A stretch of 64,000 nt of DNA from an uncultured Desulfobulbaceae bacterium (GCA_937910875.1 CALENA010000150.1:1-64000), one strand, 5' to 3'; shown: positions 35,061 to 44,462, numbered from the stretch's first letter. Numbers and translations are program-made. Notes: generated from the sequence alone by a model not told the origin.

Positions 35061-36374
35061 TCAGAGATAGGTTGCGGCCATTCCGGAGAGCGGACTGCGT
35101 TCACTCTTGCTCAGGGTCACGTGGCCGTAAATCTCCTGGCCCTTGAGGCGGTCGACAATATAGCTCAGACCGTTGGATGATGAGTCGAGATAGGGATTGT
35201 CGATCTGTTCGGGATCGCCGGTCAAGATCATCTTGGTGTTCTCGCCGGCCCGGGAGATGATGGTCTTGACCTCGTGCGGGGTCAGGTTCTGGGCCTCATC
35301 AACAATGACAAATTGATCCGGGATTGACCGGCCGCGAATATAGGTCAGGGCCTCGAGCTCAATCATCTGATTTTTGATCAGTTGATTGACCCGACCCTGA
35401 ATGCTGCCCTCTTCGGCCTTGTGTCCGTCTTTCATCAGGTAGGTCAGGTTGTCGAAGATCGGTTGCATCCAGAGATTGAGTTTTTCATCTTTTGTCCCGG
35501 GGAGATAGCCGATGTCTTTGCCCATGGGAATGATCGGTCGTGAGACCAGGAGCTTTTCGTAGCTCTCCTTGTTCAAGACCAGCTCCAGTCCGGCTGCCAG
35601 TGCCAGCAGGGTCTTGCCGGTCCCGGCCGTGCCGATCAGGGTGACCAGGGCAATGGTCGGGTCCATGAGCAGTTCCAGGGCCATGCGCTGTTCTTTGGAG
35701 CGGGGTCGGATATGCCAGGCGGAATCAAAGGTCGGATTGAGTTGGGTCAGGGTGTGGTCGGCCGTAATCCGACCTATGCCGCTGTGTTTGGGGTTGCTCG
35801 CATCCTTGAGCAGGATGAACTCATTGATGCGAAAATTGAATTGATCATCAACCAGCTGTTTTTCCCGATGGAAGAGATCGATCTGCTCGGCACTGACCTC
35901 CTGCTCACTCCAGCCCCGGTAGAGGTCATCAAAATTGGACTTCTGCTGCTCAAAATCCATGACTTGGATCCCCAGGGCATCCCCCTTGAGCCGGGCGTTG
36001 ATGTCCTTGGAGACGAAGATCACCTTTTTCTTCTCCAGGTGCAGGGTGTTGGCCACTGCCAGGATGCCGTTGTCGGCAATGCCCATGTCCATGCAGGACC
36101 CGGGCATGTCCTTTTTTTCGACGATGATCCTCAGGGTCCCGCCGTTGTCCATGATAACCCCATCCTTGAGGCTGCCGCGGGTGCGCAGGGCGTCAAGCTG
36201 GCGGATGGCGTGGCGGGCGTTGCGGCCCAGCTCATCGTTGTGACGTTTGAAGCCGTCGAGTTCCTCGATGACGGTCATGGGCAGAATGACGATGTTATCG
36301 TCAAAGGAGGCGAAGGCGTCGGCGTTGTGGAGGATGACGTTGGTATCAAGGACAAAGTATTTGGGTTCGCTCAT
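35061..36374 (-). CDS. PIN-PhoH fusion ATPase/ribonuclease (PhoH2-like)
   Basis: A 437-residue protein. The N-terminal PIN nuclease domain (FVLDTNVILHNADAF...ADNGILAVANTL...VSKDINARLKG) keeps the acidic residues of the metal site. The C-terminal PhoH ATPase has Walker A GTAGTGKT, DEAQNLTPHEVKT and GDPEQIDNPYLD. PhoH2 proteins are RNA-unwinding ribonucleases sometimes tied to toxin control. Here it stands beside an M24 peptidase gene. Confidence 0.93.
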   Translation of the reverse strand: MSEPKYFVLDTNVILHNADAFASFDDNIVILPMTVIEELDGFKRHNDELGRNARHAIRQLDALRTRGSLKDGVIMDNGGTLRIIVEKKDMPGSCMDMGIADNGILAVANTLHLEKKKVIFVSKDINARLKGDALGIQVMDFEQQKSNFDDLYRGWSEQEVSAEQIDLFHREKQLVDDQFNFRINEFILLKDASNPKHSGIGRITADHTLTQLNPTFDSAWHIRPRSKEQRMALELLMDPTIALVTLIGTAGTGKTLLALAAGLELVLNKESYEKLLVSRPIIPMGKDIGYLPGTKDEKLNLWMQPIFDNLTYLMKDGHKAEEGSIQGRVNQLIKNQMIELEALTYIRGRSIPDQFVIVDEAQNLTPHEVKTIISRAGENTKMILTGDPEQIDNPYLDSSSNGLSYIVDRLKGQEIYGHVTLSKSERSPLSGMAATYL

Positions 36375-36438
36375 GAGGGGTTCCGTTTGCTTTGATGTAT
36401 TGAAGCGTTGAATTGATGAAAAGGCTGTTCTGGGCAGA

Positions 36439-37536
36439 TCAGAGGTCAAGTCCGGTCTGGTCCCTGTTCAGGAGTTCGCAGCCATCCTCGCGGATGACGA
36501 CCATGTTTTCCAGACGGACACCGCCCCAATCCGGAAGATAGATGCCTGGCTCGACGGTGACTACCATGCCTGCTCGCAGGTGGCACCTGTTTCGGGCAGA
36601 GAGGCGTGGTTCTTCATGAACGGCCAGACCCACCCCGTGGCCCAGGGCATGGCCAAAGGAGTCGCCGTACCCCCCATGGGTGATGATCTTTCGGGCTGCG
36701 CGGTCGACTGTCGCAGCCGGGACTCCGGCTCGGATTTCGGCCATGGCCGCCAGCTGAGCTGTGCGAACCAGGCGGTGAATTTTGAGGTATTTCTCACTTG
36801 CCGGGCCCAGGGAAAACGTCCGGGTCATGTCTGAACAGTAGCCATCCAGAATCAGCCCCATGTCGATCATGAGCGGATCCTCATTGGTGATAACTGCCCG
36901 GCTCGGGACGGCATGCGGCAGGGCGCTGTTGGGACCGCTGGCAACGATGGTTGCAAAGCTCGGACCTTCAGCGCCCTGGAGGCGCATCTCGTTTTCAATG
37001 GCCAGGGCGACTTCGATTTCGCTCAGTCCCGGCGCGAGGGTCTGCCGGATCTGCTGAAAGACCTTCTCGTTCAGGGCCACGGCGTCCCGGATACGATTGA
37101 TCTCATCTTCATCTTTGATCAGGCGCAGAGCCTCAACCCAGCCGCTCAACGGTTGCAGATTGATGCCCAGTCTGTCGGTCAGTTCGCTGAGTTTCAGGGC
37201 GGAGGCATGCAGGGTGTAATGACTCTCAAAGGCCAGACGCCAGATCCCCAGATCGGGCAGGAGCTGGCCGAGCAGCTTGAGCAGGCCCTTGGGGTAGAGC
37301 TCGACCCGGCACGCTTTGGCCTCGGCTGTGGCCTGCTGCTGAAAGCGGAAATCGGTGAGCAGCCAGGGGTCCTGGCGGGCCGGAATCAGCAGGTGGCCTG
37401 AACTCTCGCTGATGGAATGGTCAGGTGCGCTGTAGCCCGAGAGATAGCGGCGGTTTTCAGGTTGGCTGACCAGGATGGCATCCAGATGGTTGCGTCGAAG
37501 TCTGGCCTGGATGGTGCGGATGCGTTGCTCGGTCAT
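36439..37536 (-). CDS. M24 family Xaa-Pro aminopeptidase
   Basis: A 365-residue creatinase-fold peptidase that removes residues ahead of proline. The N-terminal domain contains VSQPENRRYLSGYS; the catalytic domain has metal ligands in MIDMGLILDGYCSDMTRTF, GHALGHGVGLAVHEEP, VVTVEPGIYLPDWGGVRLENM. The start at 37536 (MTEQRIRTI) fits the family; its ribosome site is weak. Confidence 0.92.
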   Translation of the reverse strand: MTEQRIRTIQARLRRNHLDAILVSQPENRRYLSGYSAPDHSISESSGHLLIPARQDPWLLTDFRFQQQATAEAKACRVELYPKGLLKLLGQLLPDLGIWRLAFESHYTLHASALKLSELTDRLGINLQPLSGWVEALRLIKDEDEINRIRDAVALNEKVFQQIRQTLAPGLSEIEVALAIENEMRLQGAEGPSFATIVASGPNSALPHAVPSRAVITNEDPLMIDMGLILDGYCSDMTRTFSLGPASEKYLKIHRLVRTAQLAAMAEIRAGVPAATVDRAARKIITHGGYGDSFGHALGHGVGLAVHEEPRLSARNRCHLRAGMVVTVEPGIYLPDWGGVRLENMVVIREDGCELLNRDQTGLDL

Positions 37537-37566
37537 GGGATCAGAAAAGAAAGCAGAACATTTTAT

Positions 37567-37658
37567 CCGAAAGCTCATCGAAGACCATCATTGGCCATGC
37601 AGGAGGAACGAACGTTCATGGTTGGGTGTGGTTGGCCAATTTGGTCCAGCCATGCTGG
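37567..37658 (+). repeat. Dispersed two-hairpin element, copy 7
   Basis: Occupies the gap between the M24 peptidase start and the stop codon at 37660, ending one base before it. Module 2 has a T in place of C (TGGTTGG/CCAGCCA), a change that keeps pairing as G-U in RNA. Confidence 0.9.
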
Positions 37659-37659
37659 T

Positions 37660-38247
37660 TTATTTGAAGTGCTGGCCGAGCAGTTCTTTGCGCTGATCCA
37701 GGGCTTGGCCGTATTGGCTGTTGAGGCTGTTCAGCATCTTGGACCATTCGGCCTGGAATTGTGGATGGAGCGCCGGGTTCATGCCCATGGGATCACCATC
37801 CAGTCCGGCCTGATCGCCGCCTTTCTTTTCCATCTGTCCCCGGATCGCGTCCTCCAGTTGTTGTCGCATCTGTTGTTTGTGGTCGCCGTATTGTTCGAGG
37901 ATCTGCTGAAGTTCAGTGCAGATTGCGGTCATGTCGCCAGTGTGTTGTTTCATGTCCAGAAGCCCCTGCATGGCCAGCAGGCTGCTGGCCAAAAGCATTT
38001 CATCGCGGGGAAGGACGATGTTGCGCAGCAGGATTTTTGCCGTTCCGCGGCGGATGCTCATCTGGTGGGCTGGGTTCTGTTCTTTCAGGGCCTGCCCCAG
38101 GTCTTTGATTTCGTGGTTCATGTAGCGGGCGGCCAGCCGCATTCCGCTCTCTTCATGGTTGTCATCGGCCGGTGTGACACTTGTCTTGGCCGCAATTCGG
38201 GCGGCCCGTTCCATGACCATTTCCATGGTGCTCTTGATTTCTGCCAT
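37660..38247 (-). CDS. Hypothetical protein, helical
   Basis: A 195-residue soluble, mostly helical protein rich in Gln, Met and Lys, beginning MAEIKSTMEMVMERAARIAAK. No catalytic motif is visible. Such MAEIKS-starting proteins occur in several deltaproteobacteria, but I cannot name a function. The start at 38247 fits that N terminus; upstream frame is nonconserved. Confidence 0.7.
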   Translation of the reverse strand: MAEIKSTMEMVMERAARIAAKTSVTPADDNHEESGMRLAARYMNHEIKDLGQALKEQNPAHQMSIRRGTAKILLRNIVLPRDEMLLASSLLAMQGLLDMKQHTGDMTAICTELQQILEQYGDHKQQMRQQLEDAIRGQMEKKGGDQAGLDGDPMGMNPALHPQFQAEWSKMLNSLNSQYGQALDQRKELLGQHFK

Positions 38248-38444
38248 TGTTTCTGATCCTGATCGTATTGAAGGGGGACGTGTAACACTCACGGTGAGAG
38301 TCCAATAAAAAAATCTGGTCAACAGGCCGCCTGAGCCGAGTCGACCAGGATTCAGACTGAACCATACTTTGAATCAGGCTGGTTTCTCGTTTTGGTAGAA
38401 AATACCCCAGCAGGCCCGGGAGCGCAAAGAGAAATTTCAGCTGT

Positions 38445-38984
38445 TTAGCGCGGCCTGGCCAACTCCAGGGTCCAGTAGGTCCCGTAATAGGAGGCATCGT
38501 TACTGGCACAACCTGCCCCGATCTCGGTAAACAGGGGGCTCATGATATTGCGACAGTGTCCCTCACTGCCCAGCCAGCCATTGATTATTTCACTGATTTG
38601 AGTCTGACCGGCGCCGATATTTTCGCCGAGGGCCGCTGGTTCGTATCCGGCGGCCTCGACCCGGGTGAGAGCATCGAGGCCGTCGGAGCCGATATGGCTG
38701 GAGAAGTCATGGCTGGCCATGTCCTGGGAGTGGCCGATGGCGGCAATGGCCAGAAGGGTGTTCCAGGTCACGGGCAGGGTCGCGCTATAGTTGATGTTGC
38801 CGCATGTTCGGGCCTGGGCCCGGGCCTCGTTGATCAGTGTGGTCATGCTGGCCTGGATGGAGGTGGGACAGTCTTTGCCACTGTTCGTGATGATGTTGAT
38901 GGTGTCGTCTGCGCTGCAGGCCGACTGAACAAGTGGCAGGCTGAGGGCGAGCAGAACCAGAAGGGCAATGGGAGATCTCTTCAT
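38445..38984 (-). CDS. Secreted CAP-superfamily (SCP/PR1-like) protein
   Basis: A 179-residue exported protein. Signal peptide LIALLVLLALSLPLVQSACSAD-like, then a CAP domain: LINEARAQARTCG, WNTLLAIAAIGHSQDMAS, the HDFSSHIGSDG metal/active motif, and GENIGAGQTQISEIINGWLGSEGHCRNIM. The Cys in the signal-end region could also act as a lipobox (LVQSAC). CAP proteins act outside the cytoplasm, role unknown. Start placed at MKRSP (38984). Confidence 0.85.
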   Translation of the reverse strand: MKRSPIALLVLLALSLPLVQSACSADDTINIITNSGKDCPTSIQASMTTLINEARAQARTCGNINYSATLPVTWNTLLAIAAIGHSQDMASHDFSSHIGSDGLDALTRVEAAGYEPAALGENIGAGQTQISEIINGWLGSEGHCRNIMSPLFTEIGAGCASNDASYYGTYWTLELARPR

Positions 38985-39027
38985 GACGTTCTCTTTCGTG
39001 ATTGTTGCTGGGTCTGTCATGGCATGA

Positions 39028-39501
39028 TTACCGGTTGTCTACATTTTCCTGATGACGGCAGGGAGAGCCCTCGGGTGAAGAAAAGGGGGAGACGGTGATC
39101 ACGCTCTGCTCCGGCTCCCAGATGGTCCCAAGGGTTTTTTTGGAATACCAGACCCCGGCGGACTGGCCATCCGGAGTGATGAGAAGACCGCCGCTGTGGG
39201 TGCAGGTCGGGGTTTCTCCAATCTTGAACCAGAATAACCAGTCGCGAAATTGCTGCTCGTTCAGATCGATGGGCGTCCAGATCTCGGAGCGCAGACGGTA
39301 GGGCTGGCGAAGCCCGATGATCGCCTCGGGGTGGACCCGAGAACCCATGGTGTAATAGGTGTGCTCTGCAGGGATCTGGCCGGAGTCAAAGATGTCTTGA
39401 ATCGTCGGGTCGCTTGCCAGGCGCCCGGTGGGGGGCAGGTCCGCACAGGCGCCCAGGAGCAGGGTCAGGAACAGGGAGAGGGACAGGAGAATGTGGGCCA
39501 T
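39028..39501 (-). CDS. Hypothetical lipoprotein
   Basis: A 157-residue protein with an N-terminal signal and lipobox (LFLTLLLGAC), so likely anchored in the envelope. The mature part is not recognised; it contains IWTPIDLNEQQFRDWLFWF and GLLITPDGQSAGVWYS. It lies between rsmB and the CAP-superfamily gene on the same strand, with 20 bp to rsmB. Confidence 0.72.
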   Translation of the reverse strand: MAHILLSLSLFLTLLLGACADLPPTGRLASDPTIQDIFDSGQIPAEHTYYTMGSRVHPEAIIGLRQPYRLRSEIWTPIDLNEQQFRDWLFWFKIGETPTCTHSGGLLITPDGQSAGVWYSKKTLGTIWEPEQSVITVSPFSSPEGSPCRHQENVDNR

Positions 39502-39521
39502 GGTGGGTTCCTTGGATGATG

Positions 39522-40970
39522 TTATGATCGGTTTTGGTTGCGGACCAGGCGGGCGGCGAAAAAACCGTCAGTCCCCTGGTCCGGGGTCGGGGCGAAAAAA
39601 GGCCCTTGAATCAGTGGGCTGGCCGTTGACGGAAGGTGCGAGGCGCAGTCACTCAGTTGAAAGTTTGGTTGTCTGGCCAGGAACAGATCGATCACCTCCT
39701 GGTTTTCTTCGGGTTCCAGAGAACAGGTGGCATAGACCAGGATTCCTTGAGGGGCAAGCAGACCTGCGGCCAGGGTCAGGATTTCGAGCTGGGTTTCCTG
39801 GTAGCGTTTGAGCTCTGATTCCAGACGGTTCCAGCGGATGTCCGGCTGGCGGCCAATGACCCCTGTTCCGGAGCAGGGCGCGTCAATGAGGATGCCGTCA
39901 AATGGCCGTGGGGCCTGGCTACTGAACTCCTGGAGGGTGCCAGGAAAGGGGCTGAGTGGATAATCTGGGTGGAGGCGTTCAAGGTTGGCCTGGAATTTTT
40001 TGCGACGTCCGGCCTCAGGTTCCACGGCCTGGAGTCGGGCCTCGTCTGCAGGATTCTGATGACCAGCGTTTCGGCAGGCGGTCAGGAGTTGGCTGGTCTT
40101 GCCGCCCAGTCCGGCACAGCCGTCAAGATAGCTCCCGCCCGGTAGAAGAGGGGCCATGAGGTGGACTGCCAGTTGGGCGGCCTCGCCCTGGACCTGGAAA
40201 AATCCCTGCTCAAAGCCGGGCAGGCTCTCGATTCGACCGCTGAATCCGTCCAGGATGAGACTGTCGGGGCTGTAGCGGCCATCGCGAATGGTCAGCCCTG
40301 TCAACTCGAGTTGGTGGCGCAGTTGAGCACGGCTGCAGCGACCAATGTTGACCTGAAGGACCAGGGGTTGCTGTTGGTTGTTGGCCTGGCAGATCTCCTC
40401 CATCCGTTCTTGTCCATAGCGGTTGGACCAGCGGTGAGTAAGCCAGGGCGGATGATTGAGAAAGGGATGAGAGAGAGTGTCACCATCATCGGGTGTCGGG
40501 AGTTCGGCCCGCTGCCGCACCGCGTTTCTCAGGATGCCGTTGACCAGGCCCTGGAGTTGTTTGGGGAGTCGGGCCGCCTGCAGGGCCTTGACTGCCTCAT
40601 TGACCGCAGCCGAATCGGGTATCCGGTCGAGAAAGATAATTTGGTAGAGGCCAATCAGGAGGGTCTGGCGGACAAAGGGTTTGAGCCGGGACAGGGGCTG
40701 ACGGCAGAACTGTTGAAGCAGAGTCTCCAGATACTCCTGCTGGCGCAGGACTCCGTAGATCATGTTCATGGCCAGTTGCCGGTCGTTGGGCGCCAGGGCG
40801 CAGACCTCGGCCACTTCGTCCAGGATGAGGGTGACGGGTTCCCGTCGCTGCCGGCGGCGGCACAGGACCTCGGCAGCGGCGTAGCGGGACGAACGGGGTG
40901 CTTTGGCGGCTTGAGTTGTCAAGGGTGTGTCTTTGCGTGCAATGGGTGATCTCATTGGCCGGATGGCCAT
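39522..40970 (-). CDS. rsmB: 16S rRNA (cytosine-967 C5)-methyltransferase RsmB
   Basis: A 482-residue rRNA methyltransferase. The N-terminal NusB-like domain (RYAAAEVLCRRRQ...LNRQLAMNMIYGVLRQ-like) precedes a Rossmann SAM domain with SYLDGCAGLGGKTSQL, DAPCSGTGVIGRQPDIRW and YATCSLEPEENQEVI; both catalytic Cys (in APCSGTG and ATCS) are present. Full length and standard for RsmB/Sun. Confidence 0.92.
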   Translation of the reverse strand: MAIRPMRSPIARKDTPLTTQAAKAPRSSRYAAAEVLCRRRQRREPVTLILDEVAEVCALAPNDRQLAMNMIYGVLRQQEYLETLLQQFCRQPLSRLKPFVRQTLLIGLYQIIFLDRIPDSAAVNEAVKALQAARLPKQLQGLVNGILRNAVRQRAELPTPDDGDTLSHPFLNHPPWLTHRWSNRYGQERMEEICQANNQQQPLVLQVNIGRCSRAQLRHQLELTGLTIRDGRYSPDSLILDGFSGRIESLPGFEQGFFQVQGEAAQLAVHLMAPLLPGGSYLDGCAGLGGKTSQLLTACRNAGHQNPADEARLQAVEPEAGRRKKFQANLERLHPDYPLSPFPGTLQEFSSQAPRPFDGILIDAPCSGTGVIGRQPDIRWNRLESELKRYQETQLEILTLAAGLLAPQGILVYATCSLEPEENQEVIDLFLARQPNFQLSDCASHLPSTASPLIQGPFFAPTPDQGTDGFFAARLVRNQNRS

Positions 40971-41148
40971 GGATTTGAATTTAAATACTCTCAGTAGCTA
41001 CCTTAGCAAGGATTAAAAGGAGAATCATTCTTTTTCTGGACATGGCCAAGGGGACTTGATACAATTTTTTGTTGAGTAAGGAGACTGGACAGGCAGGGTC
41101 GCTTGATGATATCCTTGCAGATAGTGTAATGAACAGATGAGGAGTATG

Positions 41149-41559
41149 ATGATACGATATGGATGGAACGGCATGTGTTGCCTGATTGTTGTGAGTGTGT
41201 TTGTCTTTGCCGTGCCTGCTGTTGAGGCCGCTGGTGATCAGCCAGGGGCCTGGCAGAAGGCCGGGCAGGAGATGGGTGAGGCGGCCAGAGCCGTGGGTGA
41301 GGCCGGCAAGGAGTCATCGCTGACGATCTGGGAGAAGACCAAAGAGGTGAGCGCCGAGACCTGGGATAAGACCAAGGACGTTGGTGCGACGGTCAAGGAG
41401 AAAAGTGTCGAGGTCGGCGAAGAGGCTGCGAACAAGACCCGGGAGGGTACCGGCAGTCTCTGGCAGCGAACCCGTGAGGGTGCAATCAAGTGGTGGCAGA
41501 AGGGTCGTGAAAAAATCCATGAGATGACCGGGCCTGAACAGGGCACAGCAGAAAAATAG
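41149..41559 (+). CDS. Exported protein with amphipathic helical (LEA-like) repeats
   Basis: About 136 residues. A signal peptide (CLIVVSVFVFAVPAVEAAG) is followed by a run of 11-residue-like amphipathic repeats with WEKTKEVSAETWDKTKDVG and WQRTREGAIKWWQKGREK, rich in Lys, Glu and Trp. This pattern resembles late-embryogenesis-abundant or apolipoprotein-type helices; a role in envelope stress is only a guess. AGGAG before ATG 41149 favours this start over ATG 41137. Confidence 0.68.
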   Translation: MIRYGWNGMCCLIVVSVFVFAVPAVEAAGDQPGAWQKAGQEMGEAARAVGEAGKESSLTIWEKTKEVSAETWDKTKDVGATVKEKSVEVGEEAANKTREGTGSLWQRTREGAIKWWQKGREKIHEMTGPEQGTAEK

Positions 41560-41664
41560 AGGGATGTCCCGAGGGGCGTGGCAACGGGTTCAGGGCTGAG
41601 GTCTGCATGACTACTCTGATGAGCGGGTATCTGCAGGGCGCAGAGGGTTGAGGAAGGGGACGGT

Positions 41665-42081
41665 ATGGCGCATCAGATACAGTTACTCGATAATAATCAG
41701 GGGATACTGAGGACGTTCAGCGGCACGGTAACGGCTGCTGAATTCCTGGCCTCGGTGGAAGAGGTGCTGACCACGCGGGAGGCGATCAGCAGGTACCGTT
41801 ACAGTCTGCTTGATTTCATGGCGGTGGATGAGGTGGATGTTGCGATTGAAGATGTGAAAGATGTGCTGAAACTGAACCAGGAGACCGACGGAATCATGCC
41901 CCATCTGGTGGTGGCCATCTGTGGCACCAGCGACGTTGTCTTTGGGCTGGCGCGGATGTGGGAGGCCTATGCCGAGAGCCTGAGCTGGAAGACGGGCGTT
42001 TTCAGGCAACGGGCGCAGGCTGAAGAATGGATTCGGGAACAGATGAAACAGCTCTATGATCTGGAGGTGGGTTTTGGCTGA
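41665..42081 (+). CDS. Hypothetical STAS/SpoIIAA-like small protein
   Basis: A 138-residue soluble protein. The beta-alpha pattern (ILRTFSGTVTAAEFLASVEEVL, RYRYSLLDFMAVDEVDV, HLVVAICGTSDVVFGLARMWEAYAE) resembles SpoIIAA-like STAS proteins, which bind nucleotides or partner proteins, but identity is low by eye. AAGGGG precedes the start. It ends before a strong terminator. Confidence 0.6.
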   Translation: MAHQIQLLDNNQGILRTFSGTVTAAEFLASVEEVLTTREAISRYRYSLLDFMAVDEVDVAIEDVKDVLKLNQETDGIMPHLVVAICGTSDVVFGLARMWEAYAESLSWKTGVFRQRAQAEEWIREQMKQLYDLEVGFG

Positions 42082-42120
42082 ACTCCTACAGATAGCACTG
42101 GGAGTGGTGCTTTTCGATAA

Positions 42121-42158
42121 AAAAGGCCGGGTCTGGATTCATCCAGACCCGGCCTTTT
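42121..42158. terminator. Bidirectional terminator
   Basis: AAAAGGCCGGGTCTGGAT and ATCCAGACCCGGCCTTTT form an 18-bp perfect stem with a two-base loop between the convergent genes ending at 42081 and 42184. Confidence 0.93.
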
Positions 42159-42183
42159 GGTGTTCTTGGCTGCAGGTTATTGT

Positions 42184-43179
42184 TTATGATGCCTGTTCCA
42201 CGGCCACGGCCACAGAGACAGTGGCGCCAACCATGGGGTTGTTGCCCATGCCGATCAGCCCCATCATCTCCACGTGGGCCGGGACGGAAGAGGAACCGGC
42301 GAACTGGGCATCGGAGTGCATCCGGCCCATGGTGTCGGTCATGCCGTAGGAGGCGGGGCCTGCGCCCATGTTGTCAGGGTGCAGAGTCCGGCCGGTGCCG
42401 CCGCCCGAAGCCACGGAGAAGTAACGCTTGCCCTGCTGAACGCATTCCTTCTTATAGGTGCCGGCCACCGGGTGCTGGAAGCGGGTGGGGTTGGTGGAGT
42501 TGCCGGTGATGGAGACATCGACGCCTTCCAGGTGGTTGATGGCCACTCCTTCCCGCACATCATCGGCCCCGTAGCAGTTGACCTTGCTGCGCTCACCCTT
42601 TGAGTAGGCCTTTTTCTTCACCACGGTGAGTTCGCTGCGGATGTAGTCATATTGGGTTTCCACATGGGTGAAGCCGTTGATGCGTGAGATGATGTGGGCC
42701 GCATCTTTGCCCAGACCGTTGAGAATGACCCGGAGTGGTTCCGTGCGCACCCGGTTGGCTGAACGGGCAATGCCGATGGCGCCTTCGGCCGCGGCAAAGG
42801 ATTCGTGTCCGGCAATAAAGGCAAAACACCTGGTCTCTTCCCGCAGGAGCATGGAGCCCAGATTTCCGTGTCCGATGCCCACCTGACGGTGATCGGCCAC
42901 AGAGCCTGGGATGCAGAAGGCCTGCAGCCCTTCGCCCAAGGTGGCGGCGATGTCAACGGCCTTGGTCTGTCCCTTCTTGATGGCAATGGCTGCACCCAAG
43001 GTATAGGCCCAGCAGGCGTTTTCGAAACAGATGGGCTGCACACCGCGCACGATCGCGGCCACATCGACCCCGTAGTCGCTACAGACGTTCTTGGCCTCGT
43101 CCAGATCTTTCATCCCGTATTTTTCCAGAACCGGCGTGATCTGCTCGATCCGCCGCTCGTAGCTTTCAAATAATGCCAT
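42184..43179 (-). CDS. GGGtGRT family protein
   Basis: A 331-residue protein carrying the family-defining ASGGGTGRTLHPDNMG motif, plus GHGNLGSMLLREETRCFAFIAGHESFAAAEGA. The biochemical function is undefined. These proteins are commonly encoded next to an iron-sulfur scaffold-like partner, as here (11-bp gap to the NifU-like gene). Conserved Cys residues (NVCSDYG, PICFENACW, NCYGADD) hint at cluster or metal binding. Confidence 0.85.
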   Translation of the reverse strand: MALFESYERRIEQITPVLEKYGMKDLDEAKNVCSDYGVDVAAIVRGVQPICFENACWAYTLGAAIAIKKGQTKAVDIAATLGEGLQAFCIPGSVADHRQVGIGHGNLGSMLLREETRCFAFIAGHESFAAAEGAIGIARSANRVRTEPLRVILNGLGKDAAHIISRINGFTHVETQYDYIRSELTVVKKKAYSKGERSKVNCYGADDVREGVAINHLEGVDVSITGNSTNPTRFQHPVAGTYKKECVQQGKRYFSVASGGGTGRTLHPDNMGAGPASYGMTDTMGRMHSDAQFAGSSSVPAHVEMMGLIGMGNNPMVGATVSVAVAVEQAS

Positions 43180-43190
43180 GGCGATTCTCC

Positions 43191-43883
43191 CTATTCCTTG
43201 CGCGGATCAATGGTTTTGACTGCATCATCAAAGCGGCCGTATGTGCCGGTGGCGTTGACCAGGGCCAGGGCCGGAGCCTCACCTTTTTTGATGGCCTCCA
43301 TCATGCGCCCCAGGTGGACAAAACGGTAGCCGATGATCTCGTTATCACTGTCCAGACCCAGTTCCATGATATAGCCCTCGGTCACATCCAGATACCGGGG
43401 ACCCTTGGCCCGGGTGCCATAGGTGGTACCGACCACTGAACGCAATCCCTTGCCCAGATCCTCAAGACCGGCACCGATGGGCAGGCCACCCTCGGAAAAG
43501 GCGGTCTGGCTGCGGCCGTAGACGATCTGCAGGAAGAGCTCGCGCATGGCCGTATTGATGGCATCGCAGACCAGATCGGTATTCATGGCCTCAAGAATGG
43601 TCTTGCCGGGCAGGATTTCCGAGGCCATGGCCGCTGAATGGGTCATGCCGGTGCAGCCGATGGTCTCGATCAGGGCCTCTTCGATGATTCCGTCCTTGAT
43701 GTTGAGGGTGAGCTTGCAGGCCCCCTGATGTGGGGCGCACCAGCCGATGCCGTGGGTCAGGCCCTTGATGTCCTTGATTTCTCGGGCCTGGGTCCAGCCG
43801 CCCTCCTGCGGGATGGGAGACGGGCCGTGGTTGGTCCCCTGGGCCACAGGACACATCTCTTGTACTTCTGAAGAGTATTGCAT
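43191..43883 (-). CDS. Iron-sulfur scaffold-like (NifU/IscU-fold) protein, partner of GGGtGRT
   Basis: A 230-residue protein with an IscU-like core: GWCAPHQGACKLTLNIKDGIIEEA, IGCTGMTHSAAMASEI and DLVCDAINTAMRELFLQIVYG. Three Cys around positions matching scaffold ligands are present, with a further N-terminal Cys. Likely binds or delivers an Fe-S or metal cluster with the downstream GGGtGRT protein. AAGGAG precedes 43883; the longer open frame is not conserved. Confidence 0.82.
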   Translation of the reverse strand: MQYSSEVQEMCPVAQGTNHGPSPIPQEGGWTQAREIKDIKGLTHGIGWCAPHQGACKLTLNIKDGIIEEALIETIGCTGMTHSAAMASEILPGKTILEAMNTDLVCDAINTAMRELFLQIVYGRSQTAFSEGGLPIGAGLEDLGKGLRSVVGTTYGTRAKGPRYLDVTEGYIMELGLDSDNEIIGYRFVHLGRMMEAIKKGEAPALALVNATGTYGRFDDAVKTIDPRKE

Positions 43884-44058
43884 GTTCTGCTCCTTGCTGA
43901 AAATGAACGGGGAATCTCCCCGCATCGTGATGATGGATCTCTTTGCCGAAAGTAAATTGAACGGGCGAATATAGTTACCACAAAATGGGAATCTGGGACA
44001 GGGAAAAGGACAGGGCGAGGCCTGGCTGCAGATGACCCTGTGCTTGCTCAATATTAAT

Positions 44059-44150
44059 ATGAGAGTTCATGGGAGACCATAACTGGCCATGCTGGAGTAA
44101 CGAACTTTTATGGTTTGTTGTGGCTGGCCATTTTGATCCAGCCATGCTGG
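44059..44150 (+). repeat. Dispersed two-hairpin element, copy 8
   Basis: Copy in the 579-bp gap between the NifU-like start and the methyltransferase stop. Module 2: TGGCTGG...CCAGCCA; left arm GAGAGTTC. Confidence 0.88.
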
Positions 44151-44297
44151 TGAGTTGGTCGTTCTGGCCTCTGTTCTGTGATTGAAAATTTTTCCTTGGG
44201 ATTTTGACGAGTGAACAGGGGGGGCACGTAACGTGGGGCTTGAACAAACAGCTCGTCGAGATTTTCAAATACAGGTTTATGGGGGTGAGCTTGGCCC

Positions 44298-44404
44298 GGC
44301 AGGAGCAGGAAGGTCCCTGTCCAGCTACGATTCGCCCGAAACATGAACGACGTTTCGTCGCCCATGTTTCAGATACGCCGGTCAGGGACCTTCCTGCTCC
44401 TGCC
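44298..44404. repeat. 107-nt near-continuous hairpin
   Basis: A 22-bp perfect inverted repeat (44298-44319 with 44383-44404) encloses further nested pairs: GAAACATG with CATGTTTC, and CGACG with CGTCG around a TTT loop at 44348-44360. The whole forms one long stem. It is non-coding and 58 bp past the methyltransferase stop. It could encode a structured RNA or be a mobile palindromic element. Confidence 0.85.
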
Positions 44405-44462
44405 TCTTTCCATTTCTGGTCATCAGATAAATAAATTTTTGGTTAGAGACATCAGTGAAGAG

